Shown here: piece after piece, positions 13,887 to 56,425 of the stretch
How positions within the stretch are numbered: position 1 is the stretch's first letter
Layout of the letters: each line of letters begins with the position of its first letter
Assembly (NCBI RefSeq): GCF_040436345.1
Contig: NC_133230.1
Location: 21,214,197 to 21,278,196, forward strand
DNA: 64,000 bases
Direction: 5' to 3'
DNA from: Pagrus major
Taxonomy: Eukaryota; Chordata; Actinopteri; Spariformes; Sparidae
Position numbers and translations under genes: made by a program
Notes under the pieces: model-generated
Databases searched by the model: none
Told to the model about the DNA's origin: nothing
Seen by the model: the letters and a program-made list of their open reading frames with translations, nothing else

Positions 13887-15905
13887 CCCCAGTTGAGGAC
13901 CAGGGGTTGAGTTAAGAAAAGGGAAAGCATGACGAGTGGCTGTCCATCACAGTGGACGTCAAAGCACTAAATGTGTGCCTGCGTATATGTGTGTGTGTTT
14001 GAGAGGAGCAGGGGAAAAGGGTGGTCGATGGTTGCTATTTATAGGATCTGTCCTTTTGTCCTACCTCTATCACACTGTGCTATCCATCACACAGTCAGAG
14101 TATGGAAAGAGTAAGAGCTGTAGGTTAATTGTTGATGCCTGTATTTGATCTCTGCAAGCCTGCCCAGTCCTGCTGGTTTAGAGGATGACTCAGGCTCAAC
14201 TGGGATGGATTGGTCTTGAGTTTGATTGTAAAGAAAGAGGTTAGCTCTACGCTGTGTGAATCCTGCATGACGAGGTCACAACACTAGATGTAGCTCAGTT
14301 ATGAACTGATGGTCTTACAAAGACTACATTCACAGGTTCTGTTGTCTCTCTATTATTTTCAGCATAGAATGGGGAGACGGCAGGATATGAATCTCAATTT
14401 ACACAAGCGAACAATGGCAGCCAGTCCCAGACAGAGTATTGTGATAAAATCGTATGTAAATTCGTCTGGCTGTATTGTTTTCCTCCCATGACTTGTATTT
14501 CCTTTCTTCCTGTAGCATGCCTATAGCAATCCACCTGACTAGTTTTCCTCTCCTGGTTCTGCAGTGCTGATGAGTAAATGGACCAAGGCTTGGTCACACA
14601 AAGCAGGAACTGGATCTGACAGGAAGTAGGTCATCAGAGCTTGTCACTCTCCTGTAACCCAGTCTGATAATTGTGTCAGGCTTTAACTCTCATGACCTCT
14701 GAGTGTCTAGCTTAGATGCAGACGCCTGGTGTTTTCAGAGAGGGTTGTAGGGTTTCTTGCAGCTGGAACAGGTGTGTGTGCGCGTGGTTTGTGTGCAAGG
14801 ATATCTTTGATACACACAGGTGTTTAGACAATCTCAGTACTGTACACTCCCATCTATAGTCAGGTCTGTTTGTACATATCAGAGAGTCTGAGAGTGGCTG
14901 CATTCAAGAGCTCCCTCTTGTTCTGTTTAATCGTATAGCATCAAGTAATCAAATCTTAAGCCTTAATCAGTGCTTGGAATATTCAGTTTTAGCTACCTTC
15001 AATTAAGTATGATGTCACATCCCAACCCGTTAGATGCTTATTTGACTGTTCTGTTCAGTATGGACACACTTTCAGCAGTCTTTCTGGCTGGTAGAGGTGA
15101 GGTTCACTTTAAGCCGAATGCTAAAACCATGCATATACATCAGGCCTCCATTTTGTCACCTCATGGGAAATTGTGGACCTGCGTAGCCAGTGTTGATACT
15201 GTTAAACATACTGTTAAAGAGCCGCTGCAGCTCCAGAACCGTGCAAGTACACACAAAAGCCTGTCACAGCCAACAGCTGGAATACAACCTCACATTTGAG
15301 TATCATTGCACTGTAGGAGCCACCTGTATGTTAGCTGAAGGGGAAAAGGAGCAGATGAATTTCGAACAAAAAGGAATCTTGTATTGAAGAGAAGTTGCCG
15401 ATTGCTGGCTCATACTTTCCAATGGAAATTGTATATAATGAATTGAGTTCCACATGTTCTGATGAATTTTTAATGGTTTCTATCACATTTTAGTGGTTGT
15501 TGAAGGTTTGTGTTTTTACTGTAGTGGACAACACTGTGTACTTGTCTTTGTCATGAACTCTCACTAAGAATGTGTGGTATAAAACATAAAGATTGTGTCT
15601 GAGAATCTATTTTGTTCTTAAATGTTATGCATTAGGGCAGTTCGTTCAATGTTGTAGGTGATGTGGATTGCCATGTTTGTAGAGATGTTTTGTTTTTTTT
15701 CCCTGTTTTCCTTTTACTTTGAAAGTAACAGGAATATGTAGAGCATCTGAAGACATCAGCTCTCAGCTTAGCAGTGATGAAGTTGCCAAGCAGAAAAATC
15801 ATTTTTCCATCGAGGTTGCTTCATGGGGAAAAAATGCAAAACTCCAGATTCCTCCCCATGTTCATGTCGGGTAGTTGTTTTATTTTCCAGGACAATGTTC
15901 CATTG

Positions 15906-15911
15906 AATAAA
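15906..15911 (+). terminator. BTBD7: Proximal poly(A) signal AATAAA for BTBD7
   Basis: A canonical hexamer is followed within 10-30 nt by T- and GT-rich sequence. It would give a 3' UTR about 380 nt shorter than the distal site. Confidence 0.4.
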
Positions 15912-16287
15912 AGCCCTTGTTTTGCTCTTTGCTGTAGAGAAGTCAGTGCCTTCCCCCGCCTGCGGCTGGGCTTTTATTGGAGAAGTGACTTTGATGTCTA
16001 TGCAAGCTCTTTTCTACCAGCTTACCAGCCTGCATCAAATAGTTCTCTCTGAAATCTCATGTAGCTCGTTTTGTGTACAGTGTTATTTAGCACCTTTTTT
16101 TTTTTTAATTGAACCATCTGAAATGTGTGATTGCTTGTGTTGAATTCTAACAGGTACATTGTACTTGTATGGTATCATAGAAAACATGTTTGTAGATTGA
16201 TATTAAGTTGCATTTAGTTTCACTGAATCTATTTTTCTACTGTCACCTCAAAAGGTGCATAACAGTGGTCAACTTGGGCATCCTCAA

Positions 16288-16293
16288 AATAAA
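16288..16293 (+). terminator. BTBD7: Distal poly(A) signal AATAAA for BTBD7
   Basis: A canonical hexamer is followed by a GGTTTG/TT-rich downstream region. It is the last plus-strand signal before the convergent UBR7 signal at 16363-16368. Confidence 0.65.
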
Positions 16294-16362
16294 CTGGTTT
16301 GATATTATGGAATTCATCTGATCTCAGTGGGGTTCTTCTGTGCACGAGAAACATGTGAGAAC

Positions 16363-16368
16363 TTTATT
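16363..16368 (-). terminator. UBR7: Poly(A) signal for UBR7 (AATAAA on the minus strand)
   Basis: TTTATT on the plus strand reads AATAAA on the minus strand, 469 nt past the UBR7 stop codon. The cleavage site would fall near 16345, so the UBR7 3' UTR is about 490 nt and ends within tens of bases of the BTBD7 3' end. Confidence 0.55.
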
Positions 16369-16836
16369 TGGAACATGAATTCACAGAAATTAGTAATATT
16401 TCTTCACATCACTTTTACAAACAAGAAGAATTTAAACACAGTGGCGTACTAAACATGTTCACATGTATACACATGGCAGCATCATGGTCATGTGAAGTAC
16501 TGTTACGACATATCAAGACAGTTTAATCTTTTTAAAGCAATACAGTGCTGAAACAAAATTTCTTTTGTTCATTAATGTCTCAAGTAAACTTTAATTAGGA
16601 GCTTCAAAGTTAAGGCATCATTATAATTCAATATGAATGAAACGGTAAACCCGAAACCCACAGAAGTAACCCGTTACAACAATAACCCCCAAGTCAGTAC
16701 TCTTTGCACTAATTATTCAAGCTTTAGGATCACATTGGTTGCAGCGAGAAGCCCTTTTATTCAACAAAGAAAAAGGGGTCATCCCTAAGTTCCACATACA
16801 TTCAAAGCACCATACGATAGCAGCTTGGCCTCCTTG

Positions 16837-19800
16837 TTACTGGTATCCTGCACTGGTTCGGCGTCTTTTTTTGGCCCGCAGCTCCTCAAAGAACTTGTGT
16901 ACGGCTTCGACTGTGACTGTCTGGTAGAGACAGGGAAAGAATGGTTCAGGTTTGAGATTTTCGACCAAATATGAGGATTCTTGACTGCAATACTTCACAT
17001 TTGTCAGCTAAAATCAAACCAACAGTGCCCTTGGGTAGATAAGTAAGCACTAATGGTATTTGATTAATAAGTATTTACCCTCATATGTCTTGTTATGTTT
17101 AATTCTACCCATCAAGACTGTATTTTCACTCCATTTCTCACCTTTCCTTCAGCAGCACACTGCTCTAGAAATGCACTGATCGAAGTTGTCAGCTCGTTGA
17201 AACCTGAGGGAAAGAAGACATGATTAATTAGTCTCAATCAATCGCCTCTCCCATAAATCTCACTCTACGTGATTACATGCCTGGAGGAAAACTGACCCCA
17301 CATCATCTTCTTCCGCCCTCCCCCGTGCTCACCGTAAATGACCTCCAACTGCCGTACGCGGTCCATCGAGTTCGTCAGTGCCATCAGCGGGTGCTGCCCA
17401 AACGGCTCCTCCATGCCTTTGTTCTCGTAGGCCAGGACAGTGTCAGACTGATCCATGAGAAACTGCACCTCTGCAGCCACATAGGCTTTCTGTGACACAC
17501 GTTCATTAGAAGAAGAAGTCCTCATTACACGGTTACATGCACCAGGATCACATGTAAAGCCAACACCTGCAAAGAAGCTGTCTGGGGCCTTCATTATCAT
17601 CTGAGAGATAGTGTTTGTGGACTACCTTGCAGCTTGTGCAGGTGCAGAGCTCGGAGCGCCAGCTGTAAGGCCAGAACACGGCTCCCTGTCTCAGCCTCTC
17701 CGGCCCCTGGACCTGCAGCTCCTTTAGCCTGCATGTCACAGTTTTGGTCGTGGCCTTTGCGGTGATGCCTGTCATCTCATCATGGGTCCGTTTGCAAGGG
17801 GGACTCCTGTTTTCCGCTTCCTAAGACACAAATAACAACACATGATGGGTGAGTTATACTGTCCAACTGGCAAGAAGAGCAGGTGATAACAAATGGGCTT
17901 CTGTAAAACATCTCAGCACTGCAGACTCATCCGGGGAAGTCTCGGGGCGACTGACACGATGAGATGATTGGGCGATGAAAATCACCAGTTTACAGTAAGC
18001 TGTCCTGTGAAGCCTGGCCAAAGCCGTCTACAGAGCAGGAGAAGCAGAGCCTCATGGGTCATTTCTCCCCTAATTACCCAGAGGAGGGGAAAGCACGTTA
18101 ACAGGAGCTGGAGCCTGCTCTATAATCTGCTCTTTACCCTCCAGCCCCATCTTGTGGCAACAAGTAACACCAGTTGCCATGAAGGAAATGTGCACACTGC
18201 ACAGTAAAGACAAATACTGTCTATGAGGGGCCTATTCCTCTCAAATCCCTTTATTACAGAGTGTGGAGGGTAAACAGGCAAACTATCAGAAGCACTCACC
18301 ATGAGTAGAAAACATCTGTCAACATGGATACAGATGAAATTCAATCTTTATATTATGTATAGAGGGACAATACCCAGTGACCAACAAATAGAAAGACATG
18401 TAAAACCTGATAAATGAGCCAGAGTTACAAAGAAAGGATATATTACATTATCTGCCTTTTTACAATAAATGCACAACTTCTCCAAAATAGTGAATATGTA
18501 CTTAACTTACCACTTTACTTTATGTTTCCTAAAATTGCAACCATTTATATATATCTCTCCTAAACCAACCATGAGCACAGTTCAACTGAAATATAACCAA
18601 AATTAGTGCTGCATGATTAGTCTTGATCTCCGGATGTAAGAAACCATGTTGGTACAGACCCCAACAAACGTCACATTATCATGATTTTAACAGTTTTTCA
18701 GTGAAAATAAAAACTGTGATGCAAAAATGATCATTCCCAATAATTGTTAATCATATCGCAATCGTTTATCTGTTAAAATAATAACAATATGTTTGGGTTT
18801 TTTAATCATACTGTGCAGCCCCAACTAATTCTATGAATTGAAAAGTAATAAGAGGAGATCTAAATTTATTCTTCCTCCATAGGTTTCATTTACATTAGGG
18901 ACACTTTTTGAGCTTGCAACAAGAAATACTGACTTACAAATGAGAGCTAATACTTTGCTCTCCATCAGCACCTGCAGTTCAAACTGGCTGCTGTTGGTTC
19001 TGGTGTGAAGTATGCATAAATTTGAACCAGGACCTAATATGTACAGTCGGCTATTCTAAGGCTACGAAACAGCCTACAACATGTACAGGAAAACAGTGAC
19101 GTCCTTGGCTTCCCCTAATTTCTGACACATGTTTTTGTGCAGAGCTAGTGGAGTATGATGACGCTGCTTCATATCATACAGGAATTATTGTAATTACAGG
19201 CTTTCAACTTCTAAATTACCATCATGTCCACATTCAAGTTGCAACCGCAACTGGGAAACTTGGATTTTTCTGAAAGCTCCAATGTATTAGGCTTCGTAAT
19301 GTGCAAGTTCCAGAAAGCAAAACAAACATGGACGCCTCATGACAGCAAACAACAATCGCCAAGTGTAATTGAGCCCAATTTTATGGATATTGTATTACAT
19401 TGTCAATGGACAGTAATCATTTCCATTTCTACCAGCCACAAATCCCATATGACATGGAAACAGACTAAGATTTTGTCTCAGTAGGTTTTTCGTGTTGACT
19501 TTAACACCCTGCTATCCGTTTTCACTCTAGATACAGCAAACAGACGGTCTTATGAGAACCCTTTCTTACCTCCTGCTTTGTGTGCTCAGCACTGGTAGAT
19601 GGTTCCTCCTCCCTGCTCTGACTGGGCTCAGTGTCTCTTTCCTCTTCTGCTCCTTCCTCCACATCAACTTCTACATCTTCCTCCTCAGGATGACTGACAC
19701 TGATCACAGGTGGTGCTAAAGGGCAACATCAAATTAAAAGAAAGTGATTCTCTGGATTTGACTGTTAAATGTAGGCAAACTTAGACATGTTTGTTTGTAA

Positions 19801-21057
19801 AATGAGCTACCTGCAAAGTGAGCAGCGTACGTCCACAAGAAAGGAGCCTTGTTCATGCAGCCCTCACAGACCATCTCTTGCAGCTCCTCAGGATCCACTA
19901 CAGTGCAGCCCAGGTGCTGTCAAAGACAAACAAAATGAATACACAATGACATAAAATGTAAACTAGAGTCAAAATAAGTGCTCGAAAATCCTTGCATTTC
20001 AATAACATGACTTAACTTACCCTGTTATGGAACCAATCCTCACAGACGACACACTGGATCATCTCATCGTTGGTCTATCGGGTCATAAAAAAGGTGTTTT
20101 GTGTAATAACCGTCGACAAACATAAACAGCAGATTTCATTCGAATAATGTGAGATGAGGTAAAAGGAGTACCTGGTCGTCTGTGTCTGGATACGGTCGGT
20201 CACACGTGCAGTAGCACCCGTTGAAGTTGTGGTCGTAATGATTTCTGGCGTTTTGCTCATCTTTGGCCTGTGAGTACAAGAGATACCAGTCAGAACATAA
20301 ATAGCAGAAAAGCTGGTATGGATATAAACAGTATTAAAACCAAAGGACTCACAGGAGCTAGTTGGCAATTGAATTCCCCAAACTTGCTATTTCCACAATC
20401 ACAGCGAAAATTCCTGCAGCGTTAAAACAGGATGAGGGATAAGTTAGGAGAAGATGATAAAGAAAACTGTCTTTTCTGTCAACACACAAACAACTGATTA
20501 CCTTTTGGTGTACAGCTCAAAGATGTCGTGTCCATCATGGCATTTATTGGCACAGGCCAGACAAACCCCTGCAGGCTCTGCAGCACTGGGAGTGCAGGTG
20601 TTGCAGGCAAACACAGCCTGTCTCTTCACATAACCCTGGAACCATAAACACAGGAGGTATAAATACACTGCAGAAAATAGATAATTAATGAAATGTCCTT
20701 TGATGTAATAAATAACCACAGTAGTTATTTTTGTCTGATCAACAAAAGGACTTGCAAACAAAAGGATTTCAATATATTTTCAGTCTCGAGTGGCCCAAAG
20801 GAACAACAAACCCTTAGGAAGAAATCACAACACAAACAGTCACAATGGACACACAACACTACATGTAAAACTGCACTACTTGTATTCAGATGAGGCGGAT
20901 AGAAGGCGGATGCTGCAGTCAGGGCTGCGGTGCAGGAAGCTTTTCTTACCCGGGAATAAGAGCAGTTTTCTGGGTCGCTTCCAGCCAGCACACACAGAGC
21001 CTTCTCGAGCTCCTCTTCGTTGATATCGTCAATGTCTGTGTCTTTATTTGCTGCCAT
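16837..21057 (-). CDS. UBR7: UBR7 putative E3 ubiquitin-protein ligase, complete 11-exon CDS (400 aa)
   Basis: Exons in minus-strand order: 21057-20950, 20635-20502, 20413-20353, 20267-20172, 20074-20021, 19916-19811, 19715-19570, 17820-17626, 17489-17333, 17203-17142, 16920-16837. They total 1203 nt, all GT-AG. A short acidic N-terminus precedes a UBR box (about 32-100) with closely spaced Cys/His, including RNFRCDCGNSKF. A PHD finger (about 119-171) has CYCTC, then CVVCEDWFH and CEGC. A Glu-rich low-complexity linker (about 190-235) follows, then a conserved C-terminal region ending KKRRRTSAGYQ. Human UBR7 is 425 aa with the same order. Family knowledge: UBR7 binds via its UBR box and its PHD finger has been reported to monoubiquitinate histone H2B. 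It has no RING or HECT domain. The linker is where length differs from human. Confidence 0.97.
17821..19569 (-). other. UBR7 intron 7 (1.75 kb)
   Basis: This is the longest UBR7 intron. It has no supported exon. It contains a MITE-like element at about 18606-18823; the rest looks unique. Confidence 0.6.
18606..18823. repeat. MITE-like element with CTGCAYGATTA inverted ends
   Basis: The left end reads GTGCTGCATGATTAG. The right end TAATCATACTGTGCAGC is its approximate reverse complement. The interior is AT-rich with TATCGCAATCG and TTAATCATATCGC words typical of the teleost 'gctgcacgat' class of non-autonomous hAT elements. No ORF. Confidence 0.55.
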
Positions 21058-21200
21058 TGTGGTTGATAAGAGAGAGTAAGGAGGACACAAAGACACAGAC
21101 ACACACCGGTGAGGGCAGCAGCAGGACAACAGTGTTGACAAATGACTGTTCCGGGCGGGAGTTTGGGCCCAAACCACGTGGAGGAAGTGACGCAAGATAC
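21058..21200 (-). promoter_or_regulatory. UBR7: UBR7 core promoter / 5' UTR
   Basis: Just upstream of the UBR7 ATG is a compact GC-rich block: an E2F-like TTCCGGGCGGGA at 21149-21160, a perfect palindromic E-box CCACGTGG at 21174-21181, and an ETS/CRE-like GGAAGTGACGCAA at 21183-21195. There is no TATA box nearby. The composition fits a housekeeping promoter. The site assignments are by motif only. Confidence 0.5.
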
Positions 21201-21924
21201 CGTCGCTCCTATTTTAACAATATTATTACTTTCAATTGTTTTATTTATTTTATTAGTTTTGATGACTTGTTTATGTATTTTTGGGTATCACGATCAAATA
21301 ATGTACCTTTGTTCAAATGTTTACAAGTTGTTACTAATGTCTGATCAATCAGTTAATGATGTGACCATATGACCACTTCATTAACTAACGACTAATTAAG
21401 CGCTTATTAATGAATTACCAACATTTATAAAATCATTATCGTGAAAACAGAAAGGATGAACACCAGTCAAAGGGGATTTTTAAAACCTGAACATCCGAGA
21501 TAGGTTATTATAAAGGGTTTTAACTGGTTTAGAGTGCATTAGTACATTTATTGTGTGTGTTAATCATGTCAACAGACTCAGGCTATGGTGGCCAGTCTTT
21601 CTAATAGTGGTATGCAGTTAACAGGTGGCATTTTCTCACATGCATTTGTTTTTGTGGGTGAATTACAGGGAATATTAACAATAAGAGAGAATCGATTAAA
21701 GTTGTTCGAGAAGGCTCTGTGTGTGCTATTTATATATTTATTCATTCATCCATTTATTTGACAGCTCCCCTCAGTCATGAAACCAGGACCAATCCAATAG
21801 TATAGATTATTAAAATATAATTACGTATGTATTAATGTGGTTACTTGGATAACCTAATGTTTCTGGCTGTATATTGCGATGGTTTTCCAATGGATGGCGC
21901 CACTGTGACATGTTTCTCTGTTAG

Positions 21925-22023
21925 CTCCGCCCGCCGAAAATATGCGCTCGTTGCTGCCCTGAAGACAGTAGACGACTGCACGAGGGTGCTCTCATTATGC
22001 AAGCTGCAACGAGCCTATAAATA
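21925..22023 (+). promoter_or_regulatory. Candidate plus-strand TATA promoter between UBR7 and ITPK1
   Basis: A GC box CTCCGCCCGCCG (21925-21936) and an octamer-like ATTATGCAAG are followed by a clean TATAAATA at 22016-22023. Known ITPK1 exons start much further right, so this could drive an upstream non-coding ITPK1 exon or an unrelated transcript. Motif evidence only. Confidence 0.3.
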
Positions 22024-22035
22024 GATGATCGGTTC

Positions 22036-22239
22036 ATGATGCAATCTGCTGTTGGTTTGTATACAAACCAGTTCGCTGATCAACGTATTGTCTCCAACTT
22101 TCCTCAATCTTCTCGCATGAGGTGTGAGTTGACAGACAGCGAGGCGGTGCACAGGGTGAACTTCTCTGACCGCATCCCGGCTGCCTTCAGAGGCTGTCGG
22201 AAATATTGTCGAGGCATCATGACCAGCCCCAAAGCTTAA
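22036..22239 (+). other. Orphan 67-codon ORF just downstream of a TATA motif; coding status doubtful
   Basis: The ORF begins 13 nt after the TATAAATA motif, which is too close for that TATA to drive a transcript including this ATG. An internal ATG at 22117 would be compatible. I recognise no domain. It is not the LYSET or GON7 gene that lies beside UBR7 in human. It is reported only as a possible small gene or upstream exon. Confidence 0.12.
22053..22070. repeat. Perfect 18-bp palindrome
   Basis: TGGTTTGTATACAAACCA is exactly self-complementary. Each half contains a forkhead-like TTTGTATAC/GTATACAAA core. It sits 30 nt downstream of the TATA motif in the UBR7-ITPK1 spacer. Confidence 0.6.
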
Positions 22240-22494
22240 TATTCTAGGTCACAAAAGGGTAAAAGTCATCCTACGTATGAGCCTGTTTTGTGTTTATACC
22301 GTTTATAAGCAGTATCATTCGCCCTTATAGTGAAAACACATTTCAGTGTTAAAATCAGGATTATCAGTGAACAACTCATTAATAACGCAGACCAAAAAAC
22401 ACCCCTTTTATAGGTTTATATAGAAATTAATAACATGCCAGATCCACTCTTCAAGGTCGCTTTGTATGGAATTGTTTTGTTTCATTTACTATAT

Positions 22495-22860
22495 AGAGCC
22501 GAAACTATTAGTCAATTAATCGATTAGTCAACAAACTAACACAAAATATATAACTTGCCAAACATTTTGATAAACGATTAATTGTTTAAGCCATTTTTCA
22601 GCAAAAATTTGCTAATGTTTGATCGCTCCAGTCTCACCAATGTAAGTATTTTTGCATTTTTGTTTATATCATTGTTATATATCATTGTTATATACTTGGG
22701 TTTGGGACCATTGACCAAACACCAAGATATCTGGGAAGCCGTAATGGTCATCGGTGACATTCATTAGACAAACTCTTTAATCAAGCACTCGACAAAACAA
22801 TCTGCAAGTTAATCAAGCACTCGACAAAACAATCTGCAAGTTAATCGATAATGAAAGCAC
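22495..22860. mobile_element. Non-autonomous hAT-type MITE copy 2, with an internal 32-bp tandem duplication
   Basis: It begins AGCCGAAACTATTAGTC followed by AATTAATCGATTAG words and ends near AGTTAATCGATAATGAAA, as in the teleost 'attaatcgat' MITE class. Near its right end a 32-bp unit (22777-22808) is repeated exactly at 22809-22840. It lies just upstream of the likely ITPK1 first exon. Confidence 0.55.
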
Positions 22861-22929
22861 AAACAGCACGTGAAATCAGGAGTGAATGTGATTCGACAGT
22901 CGAAGAGGAACGGGAGCGCTATTTTCCGA

Positions 22930-23169
22930 GGGGCTCGTGAAGGCAGCATCAGTCTCCAGGATCCTGGGTGTGTGCAGTCAGTTCAACCCAGAGACTGAGA
23001 GAGAAAATACCAGGAACATCTCAACGTGACTCCAGCTGTGCCTGTCACCTGTCACCTTGTCTGAAAACTTGTTCTCCTTCTCCACTGGACGGACAGAGAA
23101 TGGGAAACTACCCGAGCTAGTTTCGGAAGAGGACACACATTCAGGAGGGAACTGTGCTAAAATTGCCAG
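22930..23169 (+). other. ITPK1: Probable ITPK1 5' non-coding exon 1
   Basis: Relatively GC-rich sequence ends in ATTGCCAG followed by GTTAGT, a usable donor at 23169/23170. The next ITPK1 exon has an acceptor (TCCAG) ending at 23662, giving a 0.5-kb intron. The 5' boundary is a guess. It contains short upstream ORFs such as the ATG at 23057. Confidence 0.4.
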
Positions 23170-23719
23170 GTTAGTTAATGCTAGCTCACCACAGCCTCCC
23201 CTCGTTGGCGCACTTAAGTCAGTTGCTTCATCTTTAAGCTAACTACCTGGTTGTCCTGAGTCAACCCATTTGGTATTTGTAAGTTCTGTGAATCTGTTCA
23301 GTCATTCAACGTAGGTCAGCCCTGATAGCATGCTAGCTAACGCCTCCTAATTGCATGCCATCGGTTAGCTATGCAGGTTGTCACTACATAGCTAGCCAGC
23401 TAATGTTAGCAGTCGAGGTTAGCTAAAGGGGGTCAGTGTGTGAGTTTCGCTGATGCTGAAGCACATTCACTGTAATATTACGTTTGGAAACTAGTTAATA
23501 TGAACCATGAGGACGTTCAGCTCAACGAGGAAGACTAGTTGGAAGCGCGACTCCTGGCTGGGTTATCACAAACTGAGTCGTGAACTTGAGTATTCCTCTC
23601 CATTGTCGGCTGTTGTGTTGTGACTAATGCTATACGGTGGTTTCCTGTTTTCTCCGGTCCAGGTTGAGCCTTTCAGTCACAGCGTTTGCCTCCAGAGAAG
23701 GACCGGGAGCACAGTGGAG

Positions 23720-54067
<30,348 letters not shown>

Positions 54068-56014
54068 CTGATCCCCTGCTCCCACTCCGTTTGATCCCTG
54101 AACAAAAAAAAACGGATGACAATGGTGACAATAATATGAATAATAATCATAATAATTATGATGTTAATGATGATAATATATCTAATCAAAAAACAAACCT
54201 TTTCCTATATAGTTATTGAAAATGATGATGATTGGGTGTAAGCTTTTTTCTCTCTGCCTTTTTGTATTTTTCGTTTCGTCTAATGAGACTTAACAGTACT
54301 GTAATGTGAACTTTTGGGAACTTTTGCCTAATAGCTGATTTTATTTTTCTCTCTTGTGTGAGTTCTCTGTAATGAAAGTGTAATGGGAAATGGCCGAATC
54401 AGGACTGGAGAAAGAAGTGCCACTAGATGTGCAATGTATGATCCGATCTCTCTCACACACACACACATAAACACGCACAGGTACGCTTATATTGTGCCAG
54501 TGACGTGTGTTTGTATTCTGGTCATTACCACTGACTCCTTTGCACACAGTGAGGGGGAGAAAAGGTGGCTGGACATTTGAACACTACTCCGCAGATCCCG
54601 GGCTGCTATATGACTGTGGCCAACCGACGGCAGAGGACATAATGAGTGTGAACATCAAAGACAAAGACCGTTTTAGTTTGAACAAGCAAGTAAGCTGTTT
54701 ACTTTTCCGAGTGCCATCAAATTTACATCAAGAGTAGGAAGGACGCCGGCAGTAAAAACATCTTTAAAGGTTAAAAAGAAGAAAGTAAATCTCCATGAAC
54801 ATGAGACCAAGTTTTTTTTTAAACGATTGTTGTTGCACCAATGTTTATAGGTGTTTGTTTTACTGTATGTCAGATGCCGGATGTTAGGTGTTCAACAAAC
54901 GTCATCGCTTGAGTCCCAGTTTGAGTCGCTCCAGCGCAGGAAGACGAGGATCACATTCCTTCTTTTTTTGTTTGTTTGTGGATGTTTCCAGAGAATTCCA
55001 TGATTTTCTTTCCCCCCCAGAATTCCAGTGGGATCGTGTGAGATTGTCTCTCATCACTTCATGAGCTTGCAATCTCCTTAAACACACTCTCCATGTGTCT
55101 TCAGTGCTTGTATCTGTAATGTGAGCAAACAGACTCGGGGCCGCTGTGTAGCTTTTCATGAAATTCAGTTACTCAACTAAAGTGAGGATAAATTGTGAGT
55201 TTGAATACCCTTCGATTTGGTATTGATTATTTTGGTACCATTAAATGACAATGGTTCTAGTTAATTAAGAAACTTTATTACCTCTCATTTGATTTAATTT
55301 TACTGTAACAGCACTTTTTTTTTAACCAAATTCAGTGAAATAAACCTTCAGTCCGGTCCATTCATTCGCTTCAAGCTGAAATTCTCCGACCTGTCTTCTG
55401 TTCCAGCTGCTGTATTTGTGTCACATGTTTAAAAAGAATCATTTGGAGGAGAAGTGGGAGAGACGGTCCAGCTCTTGTTCCCAGTGTTCACTGTGAGATT
55501 TTTTTACTCCAATTTTGTTAATACCTTTGTCCTGATATCTACTAAGAGCAACTTTATTTTATTGAGATTTTATGGGGGAAAAATGTTTTATATAAATGAA
55601 ATGAGAGCATGGGATGTTTTTGAACAAACAGTGGATATTTACTAAAGGTGTAGTTAAAAAAAAAAAAAGGCTGGGTCTTGGTTGTACAGGTGGCATTGAA
55701 GGGGACAAAATGAGCTTGTGGTTGATGCTGTTGTCTCCCTCTAGCATCTAGTGGGAAGGAGTGCCAACCCACAGTGCATACAGATTATTGCATTCCTCTC
55801 AGCCTGCTGCTGCTTCTTCTCTTGTCCCAGGGAGGCTCCTCCTAGCTGTTTTCCTCCATCAGTATCCGAGGGAACGGACTGTCCCTTCGCTCGCCCTGTG
55901 ATCGTAAATAATAGTGTCAGCCATCTCACCAGCATCTCTCTGGGTCAAAAGAATATGTGTCATAGATGGTTGCTATCCTGTTTTAATCTCCTACAACTAG
56001 TGTCGTGAACCAAC

Positions 56015-56020
56015 AATAAA
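56015..56020 (+). terminator. ITPK1: Candidate ITPK1 poly(A) signal 1
   Basis: AATAAA in ACCAACAATAAATTAAAAA. It gives a 3' UTR of about 1.95 kb. Confidence 0.4.
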
Positions 56021-56187
56021 TTAAAAATCTAAAAGTATTGCAGCAGGTTCAGAGGAATCTTTAACATCCTTTTAGCTCCTTTGATTCCTCATCTAAGAAA
56101 TCGGGCGTGTCCCTGTTCAGGCTGATATCTGTACACAACTATATTGTGTGTCCTATGTTGTGTTCCTTATTGTGCTTCTAAATGGGA

Positions 56188-56193
56188 AATAAA
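56188..56193 (+). terminator. ITPK1: Candidate ITPK1 poly(A) signal 2
   Basis: AATAAA in GGGAAATAAATGG, preceded by TTGTGTGTCC and TGTTGTGTTCC sequence. Confidence 0.45.
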
Positions 56194-56419
56194 TGGTTAA
56201 TCCTACCCTTGGTCATTTCTGCAACCCAGACAAGCGTCATCATGCTCCCAGCTTCTTCCACCTGAATGTTTACGTCTTGGGTGTCTTGTACAGTACGTGT
56301 ATGTATATATGCCTAGGCTTACATCCGTACAGTATGTTGTTTTGTATCAGTTCTGTAATTGAGAGGAATCCACAATTTTGTGACCTTTTTTTAATTAAAT
56401 GGCCAAAACAACAGGGTGA

Positions 56420-56425
56420 AATAAA
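56420..56425 (+). terminator. ITPK1: Candidate ITPK1 poly(A) signal 3
   Basis: AATAAA followed by a GT/T-rich stretch (GGCTGTGTTTAAC). It is the last plausible plus-strand signal before the PLK4 3' region. Confidence 0.4.

Larger units (their letters stand above)
13887..16310 (+). other. BTBD7: BTBD7 3' UTR
   Basis: This 2.4-kb region follows the TAA at 13884-13886 and has no further open exon. It is AT-rich with T-runs and two AATAAA signals (15906 and 16288). The second is the last before the opposing UBR7 3' end and probably defines the long transcript. The end coordinate is estimated as about 15-20 nt past the signal. Confidence 0.7.
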
